Of a stretch of 64,000 bases of DNA, positions 24,977-38,309 are shown piece by piece (position 1 is the first letter of the stretch; each line of letters starts with the position of its first letter). Under the pieces are notes generated by a model. The model saw only the letters and a program-made list of their open reading frames with translations, made no database searches and was not told the origin of the DNA. Source of the DNA: Narthecium ossifragum. Its lineage: Eukaryota; Streptophyta; Magnoliopsida; Dioscoreales; Nartheciaceae. The position numbers were made by a program, and so were the translations under genes. Location: positions 844,896-908,895 of the forward strand of contig OY986963.1 of assembly GCA_963920575.1 (NCBI GenBank), in the 5' to 3' direction.

Positions 24977-27900
24977 TTATAACCCCGATTGATCTCTTGC
25001 TGCTGTACTGGTCATTCGAGCACGGAGAGCAGCTGATGCAGGTGGCCTGCCGACTACTTCTAGTATCCTACTGAATACTACCTTCGAAGGAACACATGTC
25101 ACCAACGGCATTACTCCCTCTGGCTTGATCAAGCCACCTAAAATATCACCAGCCCTAGCTCGCTTTACATCAGCATTCTCACCACCAAGTTTCCGCTCTG
25201 TTGAAATAGAAGATAAGGTCCTGATTTTTTGGCTAGACAAGCTTACTCTCTTCATAAGCTTCCTCTGAGATTTCCCAGATGCTGATCGCCGCACATGGGA
25301 GTTGCCTTTCTTTGCCACCTTGACTTGATGATTCGTAACACTAGAGTATGATTTTTTAGGCATATGCTTGCTTTCAAGATCAGAAAGTTGAAGAGCCTCG
25401 GCATCCTCACATTCTAATGCTGCAGTCCCAGGGTTAGAACGAGGAACTCGTTGCATGGCAGTTCTTCGGGCAGTCCTCCAGACAGGTGGAGGAGCACCAC
25501 TGTCATCTATTCCAGCATCACCCCTAGAAACAAGTGGACTAGTGGAACCATCTTCCAATATTTCAATCTGGACTGGATGCCCTATAATCGCTTTTCCATT
25601 CAGTCTGCTCATTAGAGAAACCAAAGGAACATGTTCTCCCTGATAACTTGATGCCTGAACTTTCAAGTTAACATTTACCAGCATAGGTAGAAAATCATTA
25701 CCGATATGATCACCATATACTTGGTCAGGATACTCATCTGAATCATCCCAGTAAGCCCTATGAGGAACATGGTATGGGTCATCAGCTTCCCATGTTGGTG
25801 GAGATATCATATGCAAATCATTATCGGAATCATTGAAACTGTTATTTGGTCTACTGCGTTCTTTGAATGCTTTTTTAAGCAAAGGGTAACTCCTATCATA
25901 TTCCGTCAAATGGGTGCGGGCCAGTTCCCTGATCCCCAGATCACCCTCATTGAAAGAAGAGCTGATATCTTCCTTTTTTGGTTGGTAACCTCGTCCCGAC
26001 GTTCTTTGGCTGGAAGATTCAGTTCTTCCCAATTTAGAACTACCCCACCTGGTCCCGTATGTTGTTCCTTCATTGGAACCATTACATTTAGCTGCGCCAT
26101 CTGTGGTGATTCTACCATCAACTACATCCATGGGCCTCTTTGCTAGACTTCGGATGTTGCGCTTTCCTTTAATATGCCATTTAGACACTCCAACCTCAGT
26201 GGACTCATCAACTGTCTGTTCAAGGGGACGCATCTGGGTCATGTAGCTCGGAAGTGGCCCATCATCACTGTTTAAATCTCCACACCCTTCTCCTTGATAT
26301 GAATCGGGGCCATGCACTATTTCCTTGCCTGAATTATCCGATCTTGGCACCAAATTTTCAGCAGCATCTAAAATTAAACCGTCAAAACTCACATGTGTAG
26401 CCAAGCAACACCAAAGAACTTCATAACTAACTGATGAAATGATCTCTATGGCCGATGGAGATGGCAACCATGCAGCACAAATGAGTTCAACATACAAATG
26501 AGACAAGAAGCATAAACATGCAGGCAAATATACTTGAGAAATCCCAAACTACAATAATCAGAACTCTAAAATCAAATGGTTCACAGCACCTCCACTCATG
26601 ACGAAGTAAATGGAAAAAAAATTGGAGGTAAGTCTTATTACTTATAGTGCAAAAATGATAACCAATTAGGATCATAGGAAAGCTACGGAGTGCAAACAAT
26701 TGGATAGATATGACATGACATGTGAAACAAGATGACTGATTATAAAAGGAGATTGCTGGGTCAATTTTCCATAAGCACAAGTGCTCATCTCCTGATCCAA
26801 AGAATAGTAAAAAGCTAAATTTCACTGACACAATTTCATAGCACCAGCAAGACCAGCTGAGAAAAAGAATTTTGGGTGATTATGCTTTATACCATTATGA
26901 TGATATCAAGTTTAAAGCATCAATCATAGAACAGAAATCAGCATGCTTCACTTTCATTAAAGTGGGGAAAGGGTAAGAGCAGCTTCCTGAAAGAAGACTA
27001 ATGATCAGCTATATGTGGCGCATGCTGCGTATCTAATACTAACAAGGAAAGCTCCTGACAACCACATGAAAAACAAGCATAAAAGAGACAAGGTGTTCGT
27101 AGATTCGATCCATACATCCGAGAGGTTTTACCAAGCAACAAGCCTAAATTTACCCATCAACATAGCTATGTCCTGAAATTACTTAACAATTATCCAGAGA
27201 TTGTTGCTTGATTTGATGACATGCTTTATCTTGCTGTATAGCACTAAATCAAACTTACTTGGTCTTAAAAAATCCAGGTTCAATGATCCATAACGCAATG
27301 TTACATCTAACTTGAACCGGTTTATCTTACTATGCATCACAATTGATTAAGAGAGTCACGAGGTTCTGAAGAAGTGCTGTCAAACTATTGGAGATGTGAA
27401 AAGCATTATGAAGATGCATCTAAAAGAGATAAGCAGGTCACATAAGTGTATGACGGATTGGTGATACCCATAGGTATGACTAGGAGAGCAAATAGAAAAA
27501 AATCAAGGCCTGTCAATGAAGCGCACAGCAACCTTGCACCAACCACAACTAATTTAGCACACATTTAGGCAATAAATGAGAGCAACAACATCATAGCCAT
27601 CAAATGTGTACTTGTAATACACCAATTCTTGCACTAAAGTAAACAAAGTTTTTCAGACACATCCCCAAAGAAGTAAGCATTCGACTGGCAAAGCACTCAG
27701 AAAGATCCACATCACATATTACTCCTTAGGTAAAGCATTCCAAATTATTACCCAAGAATGCTCTAAAGAGTCTAAAGTAAGCAAGGAGATCCAGCAATAG
27801 TTGTTAAAGAATAAGTTAGTCCTCCAAGAATGAACCAGAAAGCAAAAACATCAAATAAAAAGGGCTCTAAAAAGAATAATATAATCGAAATGCTTGATGA

Positions 27901-30315
27901 ATTCAAATGAGATTTCGTAACATAAAAGTGTTGAGTACCTATTGATAAATCTGCATCTTCAGTCAAATCAGGTTCCAAGTAATCCGTCTCAGAGGAATCA
28001 GACTCGGTGGATTCCATCAACGCAGAAGATGTATATTCCTCTGCCAAAGAATCCATTCCGAACTGTGTTTCCCCAATTGGCATTTCCTCTGGTGGGTACC
28101 CGAGATGTTCCAGAGAGTCACTTGAATCAGCCGGCATATAGACACACCTGCTCCTTTTTGCCCTGCATATGAAACCCATATTGTCCGTTTCTCCTTGCAT
28201 TGCCACTCCACCAGCATCCTGATCCGATTGAGAAGAATTAGAAACCGGCAGCTTTGCACTACTCTGTAAAACCTGAACAAGCGGCCGACGCCTGTCACGT
28301 CTTTTGACAAGGGATTCTTCAGCCATGCTATGTGATCTTTTCCTTTTATTCAATAAGGAACTTTTACTGCCACCAGCATATCTTGCACCTTCCATTAGCT
28401 GTCCAGCACTTGAGAAACCTGACACATGATTGTCACCGTGTTTCCTGGTAGTCCCCCAGCCAACAGATTGGGAAAGCTTTCTCCTTAATGGAGCAGTTCG
28501 AAGGCCAAAATCTTGCAGTCCTCGCATCCGAGGCATAGATTCAGGATTATCTTCTTCCCAGCCTGACTGCTTAGCATGTTTGCCCTTCTGAACATACAAA
28601 GAGTTGCTTGCATTCTCTTCAATTTGCAAATCTGCTTTTCTTGAAAGCAACTGAGGTTTGTGACTAGAAGATTTACTATAAAGTCCAGGATCCTTCCTGA
28701 CATAATGTTCTGAAGCAGAAAAGCTATTGTTTTCCCTCCTCAAGGTACTTAAAGATTTACTGCTTACTCCATTTGACACTATTCCTGACTTCTGCTGCTT
28801 CATTTCGAGTTGCTTCTTTTCAAGCTCAAGGGCGTGAAGAATAGCATCCTCTCTACGTGCATATTTCTCCCTTTTCTTTATGGGAATTCCCTGCGAAGCT
28901 TCAGCCCGTTCAATGCAAGCATCAAACTCCCCACATCGAAATGCTTTTACACGCTTAGACTTCTCCAAATTGTACCAGTCCCTGGAAAAGGAACAACCAC
29001 ATCATGCCACATACTGAGAAACTAAGTGTCCTGGCACTATTTACTTTCGCTTTAGTCCTTCAACTAGAATATGTGTCTCAAAGAATACTCCGAAACTTAT
29101 TCAACTGCTATCGATCTACCCAAATCATATCAACATCAAAACTTAATTGATCCCAACTAACAAAGTGACAATAATACATAACAATACTGTCATAATCCTA
29201 GCCTAACCAAGAAAAGTTGGAATCACCAACATTGACCATAAAGCCAAGTAATGCTTTGAACATGTCCATGATTCCCATCATTGCTTCTTCATGGAAACAT
29301 AACAGGAAAGATATAATGGCATGTAACATGACACATCCAAAGACAGACAACCGTTCACACACAAATCTAAAAGTCACCCTTAGAACTCAGTGTAGCACTA
29401 GAAGTTGCATCTAATGCATCTTGAACTATTGATACTCATCGACTGAAGCCACGATCTAAAGATACAATCGTTACCCCATACAACATATCAGATATTCAAG
29501 CACAGATCCTAATGATTAGCACTATTAGCAAAAGTTGCTCTCTAAAAAACATAAGCACTTTGGGGAAAAAGAGCAAACACATTCCTTTATTTCTTCAAAG
29601 TATACTAAGGCCTGAAAGGGTCTTTTCCATTGCTAATACCAAATCTAAAAAATTATCCTAAACCAGAAAAGAACAATCAATTATTGGACCAACACTTGAG
29701 GTTGATAATATTTACTTGTTTAAGCAGCAGCATACTTTTTCAAATCATTTTTGGGATGCCAGGGTGCCATTAACATACTACATCTAACATATAGTCCAGA
29801 AATCCAGGTTTTACACAGTGGTGAACCCTACTACCGTTTGCCACTGATCAAGATGCAGCATTTGAAAAACTTACAGGTCCCTGTGAAATGAAAATAGGCC
29901 TTAATGGGCTGCTTGACCACCCCAAAGACAACAAGAACAACAGAGATGTCGATATTTAACCCACATATTCATCCTACTCTACAAAAGCATGCATTTTACC
30001 CACTGTTAGAGCAGGTAACGGAATCACACAGGTCCTATTTTCCATTAAGAGCATATGATGCATACCGAGATGTAGGAAAGTTCAAAGAAATCAAAGATCT
30101 AAGCGGGTAAAGAAAGCTTACACGCTGGCATCCTCCCTCCCTAGGAGTTTGACAGGCGTCCCCGACCTCGGCGACATGAGGTGCGACGCCGACAGCTCTT
30201 CCGGCCCGAGTATCCTCCCAGGCCACCACGATCCATTCCTCCGCCGCACCCAGACGATCGTTCCCACGCCGCAATCCACGCCGATCCCCCCCTCCGACCC
30301 CTCCGATCCCCCCAT
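24977..30315 (-). CDS. PWWP-domain nuclear protein, At1g51745-like, 3 exons
   Basis: This is a predicted chromatin-associated protein of the plant Tudor/PWWP/MBT group. Exons (minus): 30315-30122, 28981-27939 and 26367-24977. They join in frame into 875 residues. The PWWP domain begins at about residue 17. Its signature VWVRRRNGSWWPGRI (21-35) is in exon 1, and the group-specific DWYNLEKSKRVKAFRCGEF opens exon 2, so the first intron splits the domain region. The rest is mostly hydrophilic with basic clusters (KRRDRRRP, NKRKRSHS) that look like nuclear localisation signals, Ser-rich stretches, and a conserved-looking C-terminal block (NVNLKVQASSYQGEHVPLVS, PVWRTARRTAMQR). The start is the Met nearest the PWWP domain, with telomere-motif repeats (TAACCC) just upstream on the plus strand. 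The exact role of this family is not established. PWWP domains usually read methylated histone H3. Confidence 0.9.
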
Positions 30316-33039
30316 CTCAACCCTGATCCTAACCCTAACCCCAATAACCGCTTCCGCTGCCGCTCACCCGCCAGAGAACGCGATCGGTGGCGCGTAATGC
30401 CGCCAGTGGATCGTCCCCCCGCCGCCGCCGCTGATCGCGGATCCAATCCTCGCCACGGTTTCCATTCACAGCCAACAAAGTTTCATATCGCCTCCTAGGG
30501 TTTCCCGTCGCCGCCACCGCTACCGGCGCCACCGCGTTCAGATTCTCTAGCCGCGATCGGATCACAAACCGCTTCGATCTCCGGGTTACCCTTTGGTTCT
30601 CGGAATTTTCCAGAAAATTTTCTCCTTTTTTTGGTACTTTACTCAAATTACCCTCTTAAATAAGTTGAAAGAAATAAATACCGACGAAGACTGTGACGAG
30701 ACATCTGGAGCTATGTATTCTGACCCAAGGGTTCACTATATATACACACCGAGTCATGGTACGACGATGACGCAAATCAGACGGCTAGGATCCTGCTGCC
30801 ATCGCTTTAGAACGAATTCGATGCTGGTCTGAATCGAACCATTTAACGGCGTTGGATTGGACTCTAATCCACTCATCCCTCTCCTTCACCCTCAACCTCC
30901 TCATCTCTCCACCAACCTCTCTCTCTCTCCTCATTGGGAGACGGCACAATCACCAACCACCGCCTCCGACTTTCATATCTCTCTTCTCTCTCTCCTTTCA
31001 TTCCAGTCTCGTCGTTCGTGGTTATGGAGTTGGATCGGTACTTGTGTTAGATCACGAAGGTGAGGGAATTGGATCGCGAGGATGGAGACGGCTCCGATGA
31101 CAACAGCAAATCCATCGACAATCTTGACGGATCTGGAGGACTTTTGGGGGGTGGGGGTGATGGGGATTGCTGAGGGTTTGGAGGTGGGGGAGGGGAAGGG
31201 ATTAGATCGTTGGTTCCCATATCGCCGAGGGGACGAACTCTTTACTTTCGGTGACGTTGAATAGATCGAAGGTGGCTGTGATGATGGTGTTCTGACAGGC
31301 GACATGAGTGGGTTGGTTGGCAGCGAAGTCACGTGGGGCGGAGGTGGAGGAACATGCAGTGGTGGTGTTGGATAGATCGACAATGAAGCGGACTACGGAG
31401 ATGGTGGAGAACTGGTAGGGCCAATCGCCGGCTACGAATGGCACGAGGTCAGGCTGGGAGAGAGGGAGAGAGAGAGAGAGGTGGCGGCGCCGACTATGGA
31501 AGAGGAGACGGAGCTCATGTAGGTGTCGTCAAGGAGGAGGGTTGTGGTGAGGCTGGTCGAGGTTTGAGGCAGTAAAGGAGGTGATGGAGAAGACAATGAT
31601 GCCGAAGAGGTCGCCGGGATGGATGGCCGGATGAACGGTCGGCGAGCACCACCTCTATCTCTAGTTCTCTTTTTCTCTCTCTCTCCTCGTCACGTGCCGT
31701 CATATGTAAACGGAGACTAACGCCGTCTGGGGTCAGGGTAGTAAATCGCGTAGTCACCTAAAATGTAGAATAGTAAACTACATTTTCATACATACAAGGT
31801 AGTAGATTGTCATTACCCTAAACTACAAGGTATCAAAATGCCATTACCCCCTAATAATAACGCAAGTTCTAAGAGCTCCTCACCAATTTTCCTAGAAAAC
31901 CTTGCAATAAATTTTCAACCAAAAGCCATAAATATTTCAAGCACTTTGTTGGAAAAAAATTTAAAGGGCACGAATGTCCCTCTTCGAGTCTGAATCCAAT
32001 TCTAAATGAATTAGCTAATCGATTAAGAATAACTAATTAACTAATTAAGGATAACATAGTTATTGTTTATTGAGTGTGTTAGAATAACTATCAAAGATTA
32101 AAATACATAAATGCTCTTATTGCAATCTTAGTCTGATATCATAGTGAAACCAAATCAACCAGTAAGGGGCTGTTTGGTTCCGGAGTATCCGTGGGATTCA
32201 CGGAATGGGATCCGCGGAATCCGTCGGAGCCAATTTCGAAATCGGCATCCCGTAAAAAATTCGGGACATCGAAATCGAAATCCGCCTCACTTCCGATTTG
32301 CGGGATCCAAATGGGATCCGCGCCTGCGTCAAATACACGGATCCCGCAATTGGGAATCCGTGCGTCCCCGAATCCCGCGGATTAACGCCCCCTAAAATTA
32401 TTTGACCAACAAACTCTAAGCCGGAAGGTTGGAGAGGAGTTTCTTTTTTTTTTATTAGATAAGCCAAAAGGTTAAGAACTATATCTACCGAATACAATCT
32501 AGAGTCGCAGGTTCATTAACACTCGACCAAATAAAACTCGGTTGGAGAGGAGTTGGTGTCGACGAGAGTGAGAGGAAATGAAGAAACTATTCTACTAATC
32601 AAGGATCATTTGGTCACTGTTTCTCGACTCAGTGAAAATAAATGCGGTTCAATTGATTTGTTAAAAACAATTTAATTAATGGTGCGGGGCTTCTTCCAAA
32701 GGAAATCAATAAGAGAGGGACAAATTGCAAATACCTACATATATGACTGGTTTTTTTAGCAATATAATTAAAGGTATGGGATTATTTGTTGAAAAAAAAC
32801 CACATTCATAGTTAGAAAATTAAACACGTCATTAATTCCCGCCAGCATATATAATTAAGAGTACATCAACAGCTTAGTCTCTGATGGTTTTGAAAGTAAA
32901 GTGTCATCTATAGTAGTACTATCTGCACAAAGTAATTTAAAGCATGTTCTTCTTCCCTAAAAACTAATTGATATTAGGTTTCCAGCCAGCCAAGGTGAAG
33001 CAAATGGATACAAACTCAGCCCCGAACTCTATCTGACCC
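30316..33039. other. Intergenic region upstream of the PWWP gene
   Basis: The first ~350 bases are GC-rich leader and promoter of the PWWP gene, with an AAACCCTA telo-box on the minus strand near 30500. From about 30850 to 31760 lies a GC-rich patch with long open frames on both strands and purine-rich runs. It may be a captured gene fragment or a degenerate repeat, and I cannot name a family. A Harbinger-type MITE lies at 32166-32392. From 32400 to 33039 the sequence is AT-rich with nothing recognisable. Confidence 0.55.
32166..32392. mobile_element. PIF/Harbinger-type MITE, 227 bp, TAA target duplication
   Basis: The left end is GGGGCTGTTTGGTTCC and the right end, reverse-complemented, is GGGGGCGTTAATCCGC. 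The element is bounded by TAA at 32163-32165 and TAA at 32393-32395, the TWA-type duplication of PIF/Harbinger transposons. The interior is GATCC/GGAATCC-rich and partly self-complementary. It has no coding capacity. Confidence 0.75.
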
Positions 33040-34720
33040 CTAAAAGCTACCATGAAAAGCTGCAGGCGTAGGAGATGACTGCTGCTTGTCCATGGCCTCA
33101 ATGAGCTTCGTGGCTATGGCACCTGCATATATGGAAGACCCTTCACCTATCTGCATGCATGCAAGAACGTACTAAACCAAATCAAAACCAATTCAAACAA
33201 GCAAAAAAGACGTACAGCAATGTTTTGAAGCATTAGTACTTAATTATGATTACGTTATCGATCAACCTTGGTATTGAACATGAAGATGTAGTGGTCTCCG
33301 ATGAATCCTCCGGCGACGTGGACAAGGCCGAGCTGGAGCTCGTCGAGCGCCTTGGCCACCGGAAGCAAACAGTTAGTCTTCTTCTTCTGAGTCAGTTTGA
33401 TGTTCACCTCATCGTCGATAATGCGGACATCGACGGAGCTCTCCTTGGACCGCCTCTGGAGCCAGGAGCTCCTCAAGGCTCCGTTGAGCGGGTAGTCATG
33501 CTGCTCCGCCAGAGGCCTCATGGACGAGCTCTCCACATCGGCGGCGGCCGCTGCCGCCGCCACCGCCTCCTCGTCGCTCTTCACCATCCTCCTCCTCTCC
33601 CTCCCAAGCTTCTTCTTGTCGACCAGGATTCTGAGCTCTTCGATCGTGCGACCGAGCTCGCTGATGTAGTCGATCGCATCTCCCACAATTGAGGCCCTAT
33701 CACCCTTAATTTCCAATCCACAAAAAGCTAAGCTAAATTTATGAAAACTAGCTAGAAAGAGGCCGGTTTGATGAAGAGGTAGTAAAAAGGAGGATGCATG
33801 GTTCCTACCTTTGTGGGGTTTGGAATGAGTGACTTCAGAGCCTGAAACTTGGCGTTCAACTGCTCCCTCCTTTGCTTCTCAGTGCAGTACTCCTCTTTAT
33901 CCTTATCGCCCTTCCCCTTCTTTCTATAACTCCGTTCCATCTCCTGGAAAACACCACCTTCGACCCCTCCAACAGCGCAACCCTCCCCCTCTTCCACCCC
34001 ACAGAACAATCCATAGTTCTGAGACAGAGGATGGAATAGATCCTTTAGTATGTTGTGATTGGGAGGAGTAGGGTAGCCCAAGTGCAGGGATGAGTCGTAG
34101 AGCACCGAGCCGGCGTCTGGGAGCTCGCCGAACATGTCTAGAGGGTAGCCGGAGGGCTTCGCGAAGGAGATGGAGGTCGCCGGGGGGAACACCGGCCCGA
34201 GAGTACTGCACCTTGGGAGGTGAATGAGGTTCAGAAGATCCGGCGGCGGGTATGGGGCAGTGGCGGCGGTGTCGTAGCATTGTAGGTTCTCATGCGCTTC
34301 GATGTGCTGCTGTTGCTGTTGCTGCTCGTCGAATTGGTTCTGGTGGTGGACCAGCTGGTGGTGGTGCATTGCCGTGGCTTCTTGGATCTCTTGCATGCTT
34401 GCAGCCCAGTTGGAGGGGTCGACCATTGGAGGTGGCGCATCCTGCTGGATTAGGTGGCTGTGGAGCTCCTGGTCGAAGTCGAAGCCGAGCTGGCTTTGGA
34501 ATTGGTCGAGGCCCAGCGCGGCGGCAGCCGCCTCGTCGGTGGGGTTGGAGAGGTTCTCCAAGGAGAAGGTGGCCGAGATCCTCCTGCTATCTTCTAAGCC
34601 ATTGTTATCATATGTGGGAGCTTGAGAAGAATCGAAGTAGCCTGACTCACTATACATGATCTCTGCTTTCCTCTTGAATTGACTCCTTGTATATATATCT
34701 CCTTCCTTTATATTGTTCAT
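33040..34720 (-). CDS. bHLH transcription factor of the bHLH10/89/91 (EAT1/TIP2) group, 3 exons
   Basis: Members of this group regulate anther tapetum development and programmed cell death. Exons (minus): 34720-33809, 33704-33267, 33150-33040. They join in frame into 486 residues. The more likely start is the in-frame Met at 34657 (MYSESGYFDSS, 465 residues), because family members begin with a similar motif. The N-terminal half is acidic with His- and Gln-rich runs (FDEQQQQQQ). The bHLH spans about residues 278-335: TEKQRREQLNAKFQALKSL, loop LIPNPTKGDRAS, helix 2 IVGDAIDYISELGRTIEEL. The intron falls in the loop, as in the family. A C-terminal ACT-like domain follows (VDVRIIDDEVNIKL to GDHYIFMFN). 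A shortened paralogue lies 3.6 kb away in the same orientation. Family assignment is firm; orthology to EAT1 or TIP2 is inferred. Confidence 0.92.
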
Positions 34721-37700
34721 CTGTATGATCTCAAAGAAAAGATCAAGAATAAATTCCTACAACATATGCATCCCAAAAACAAAAATGGAGATTTGATTGA
34801 GAAAAGCAAGTACCAATTGAACAAATCATCAAGGTTCCAAGCAACCATTCTCATGATTGAAGAGAACAAACATTTAGAAGAAGCTGCTTTAGTCCAGGAA
34901 AGATCAAGGAGAGAGGAGAGGGAGTAATTTGGAGAGGAGGGGGTGGAGTGCTAAAAGTCCCCTTTTTATTGCAAAGAAGTTGTTACTGGTGAGAGGGATG
35001 AGATGGGATTCTCCTACTTTTGGTTGTTGCTTGGTTTCCTTTCTATAGCTCTATACAACTCTCTGATGGTTTCCTTTCTATAGCTCTAATCTCTCCTCCT
35101 CAGGACCTCAACATTACTCTTGAAACTATGTTAGGCCTTCTCAACCACCCTTGATTTCATTCTTTTGATTAATTATTTCAAACACAACAACCAAACTATG
35201 GATGCTTTATTTTTGTGTTCATGCACTTAAAATGCTATCATTTAATTTCTCATGTGAACTAGGTTTGTTCCTATTGGTTCATTGAAAAATGCATGGTGGG
35301 TGAAAAGTATCAATTTATATGTTTTTTTTTCTTCCTAATATCTGATAATTTTTCAGCCCATCAACTTTCTGAAAATTAATGTTATTGGCATGATTTACAC
35401 AAAATTGGATCTCTAAAAAAAAAGGAGGTTCCTGTATGTACCTAACTTAGACCTAAATCTATCTGCATATATAAATGAAAAGGACCTCTTGGTTATGCCT
35501 ATGAGGAGTACAATTTTTAGGCACAAATTGCAGCAACTCAAATTCCTGTTTTAAAACAGAGGTTCAAAGTTATTTACCACATTAATCACAGATTTTGGAA
35601 AAAAAATTGACAACCTCAATGTAAGCATGTCATCTCGATGGGACCACATATTTAGATTCCATGCATGCAAATTAGCAACTCAAACTAACCTAATGAGGTT
35701 TGTTTCAACACCATGCAAGGTGGATAATGATTAAAACAAAAACAAAGAATGGCACTTAATCATACCGGCTTTCCTATTATCGCATTTCATTAGGCATTCA
35801 CAAAAAGTTGATGAGTATGAAAGAACGACAACAAAATGGCGGCCGTCAACTTAAATACAAGTTTAAGTTCATTGATCTAGCATTTAAACACTGGTCAATG
35901 TGAGGAATATCACATGATAATTACCAAACAGATATAAGAGATTGGCTCTGAACTCACACTCTTTTTACTCTGGCATCTTTGCTGTTATTCCTCCCAAGGG
36001 AAGTTGGGAAATGCAAGCCATGCCTCTACTGACCTCCTATACTATATCCATACATGGATTAAGCTTTGATAAATTATTGAATCAGTTATGAACTACAGCT
36101 ACTTTGTGGGGGATAAACTATAGTTTATCATAGATTTAGTTATTCCTGATCAATAATCACAGAATCTCCGCGGAGGCATTGAGTAGGGTAGAATTGTTCA
36201 CATAGAAGTTGATTACAGTAGCAAGAAGTTCATGAACGGATACGAATCGAATGAGGCCTCTTCATGGCCTATAATCCACATCATCTGAAACAATCCTTCA
36301 CAGGATGAATTGTCATTCATTATCAATTAATTGGATATATACATTGAGAGATACATAGACTCGGGTGACGACTAGATTTCGTATTAGCCAGATCTGTGCA
36401 GTTTTTTAGTTCCTTAATTCCAAGACTCTAGACATAATTTTTTAATAGCGTGCGTGTCGTATTAGCTGTTCTCTCTCTAGGTTTATATATTCTATAATGA
36501 AAACTGAGCAATTGCTTGAATAGATTGGTTACCTGGATTCAAGGAAGTCCTTGGACCACATTTCTTGAATGTGTATGCATGTTGGGGAATAAAGACCGAT
36601 GAAACCTTCCTGCAAGTTGGTCATATAATGGATTATGGGAGACAGATTGTTAAGGAAGAGAGTTTTGCGTGCCATGATAATTGTGATCGGTTGCACTGCT
36701 ATGATGATGTTTGGAGGTTCCAAGAGATGCTAGCTGTTTGTCTCATCAACCACAACACTCATGATCTTTGATAGTTAGGCAGTTCTTGTGTTATAATTCA
36801 TTGCTATGTTGCCCTATCCAGAAGAATTGCAGTTATCCAATATGCTCTCAATAACATAATAATCAGAATCCAGAAACTATAATGTACACAAACTATTTAC
36901 GAAATTTACAAAAAAAACAGCTTTGAATTTAGACATCTTCATATATAAATAATGATGATACTTTCTGAATAATTAACCAAGCAATTGAAGGGAGGGATGT
37001 CAGTATCATTAAATGAGTGATTTAGCTCAACTAAACGTTTGGTTAAATGGTGTCAAAACATTAGTGTAAAGATTTGACTATGCAATGCAAATAGTTGCGC
37101 GCTTTTACCACTGACTACATGGCGGGGTTAACTTTTTTCCCTTCCGACTTAGTTAAGGCGCGCAGCGCAATCCATACATCGAGAAAAAAGAGAATGCTTT
37201 TCATCAAATTCTTTTTGTCTGTCCTCACTCTTCACACAAGAAATCTATTTTCGCTCTCATACCTTTACTCCCCAAATTGTACATTCCCCAGCCAAGTTCT
37301 TTCTTGGACTCGCAGATTTATAGATCAATTTTATTAGATGATCTTCTTATAAGGAAATAAAAAGTGGGACTACAGGCTACAGCTTGTTTTTTCAGATTGA
37401 ACTACTGATACAAAAGATTTATCTATCAGTAGGAACAATTGCACCTCTGAGTTTCGATGATCGGTAGGAACAATGTCCATATGAAATGGGGTTAGGCTGC
37501 CATCATGGACGGTGTTGGTTCCTTTGGTTATGTTTGAGTTGATGTAGTTCCAGCCTTCGGGCTTAACTTTTCAAAAAAAAAAAAAAAATTGCAACTCTGA
37601 CAATTTTCTTCCGGCCAATAAACTTTAAACAAAGATGTGATACATATATATCCTTGTTAATTTGACCAATATTCACAAACGTTAGTTACGTTGATAGATC

Positions 37701-38309
37701 TGGATTCTCAAACAGTGCACTGGGATAGGTTGCATTCGCGTTGGTTTCAACATATATATGAGCAGCATGTTCTCTATAGATTTGTCATACACTTGTTTTC
37801 TGAAACTCTGAGAACTGTGATCCAACCACAACATATAATCACAATTCGTATTAAGGCAGAAAAACAACAATCGATCTAGATCATAATTATTCCAATTTTC
37901 AAACCGGCACTTAATTTATTCATGCCCTGTTCATGTCCTTCATCACGCAGATTAATACTACAAATGGATTTCTGACACTGTCAAAAAAATTATTTTAGCT
38001 ACAAGATGACTGAGAATTAATTGCATTCCTGATCTCCTTTTCTCCTCTTGAACCAAGCTTCTTGTTGGCTAGCTAGTGATGGTGGTTGAGATCTTATAGC
38101 TTGCTAATTCCCAATGGTCCTGCTAGTTTCTCATCCTGGAAGACAAGTTCAAACACTTGCTTATATATCCTGGTTGTTGGCACTGGAGGATCCTTATCAA
38201 ACGCCTGCAAGATCACAGAATACAACGATACAATCAATACAAGGCAGTGCTGATAGAAAAAAAAAAATGAAAGAATGGAAAACCCAACCAATGTACGTGG
38301 TTTATTAAT
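34721..38309. other. Intergenic region between the tandem bHLH genes
   Basis: This holds the promoter of the first bHLH gene (about 34721-36000) and the 3' flank of the second. It is AT-rich throughout. Short open frames near 36565 and 37095 show no family resemblance. At about 37490-37590 a segment ends in CTTAACTTTTC followed by a run of 15 or more A, which could be the poly(A) tail of a truncated retroposon. A minus-strand segment 38204-38097 has a splice-acceptor-like start and stays open for 36 codons, but it matches nothing in the first bHLH gene. Confidence 0.55.

Noticed and set aside
30335..30646. 103-codon minus-strand frame upstream of the PWWP gene
   Set aside because: It lies in the GC-rich leader of the PWWP transcript, has no domain, and is out of frame with the PWWP start. 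It is best explained as a shadow of GC-rich sequence.
34231..34659. Long plus-strand and alternative minus-strand frames across the bHLH first exon
   Set aside because: They mirror the Gln/His-rich bHLH coding exon in other frames. Only the minus frame with the bHLH continues across splice sites.
36565..36771. 68-codon plus-strand frame in the bHLH intergenic region
   Set aside because: It has no recognisable motif, no flanking splice signals linking it to other frames, and AT-rich context typical of intergenic DNA.
38097..38204. 36-codon open segment with an acceptor, downstream of the short bHLH paralogue
   Set aside because: It does not resemble the last exon of the neighbouring bHLH gene, and the paralogue reaches a stop before it. 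A random open stretch of this length is common.
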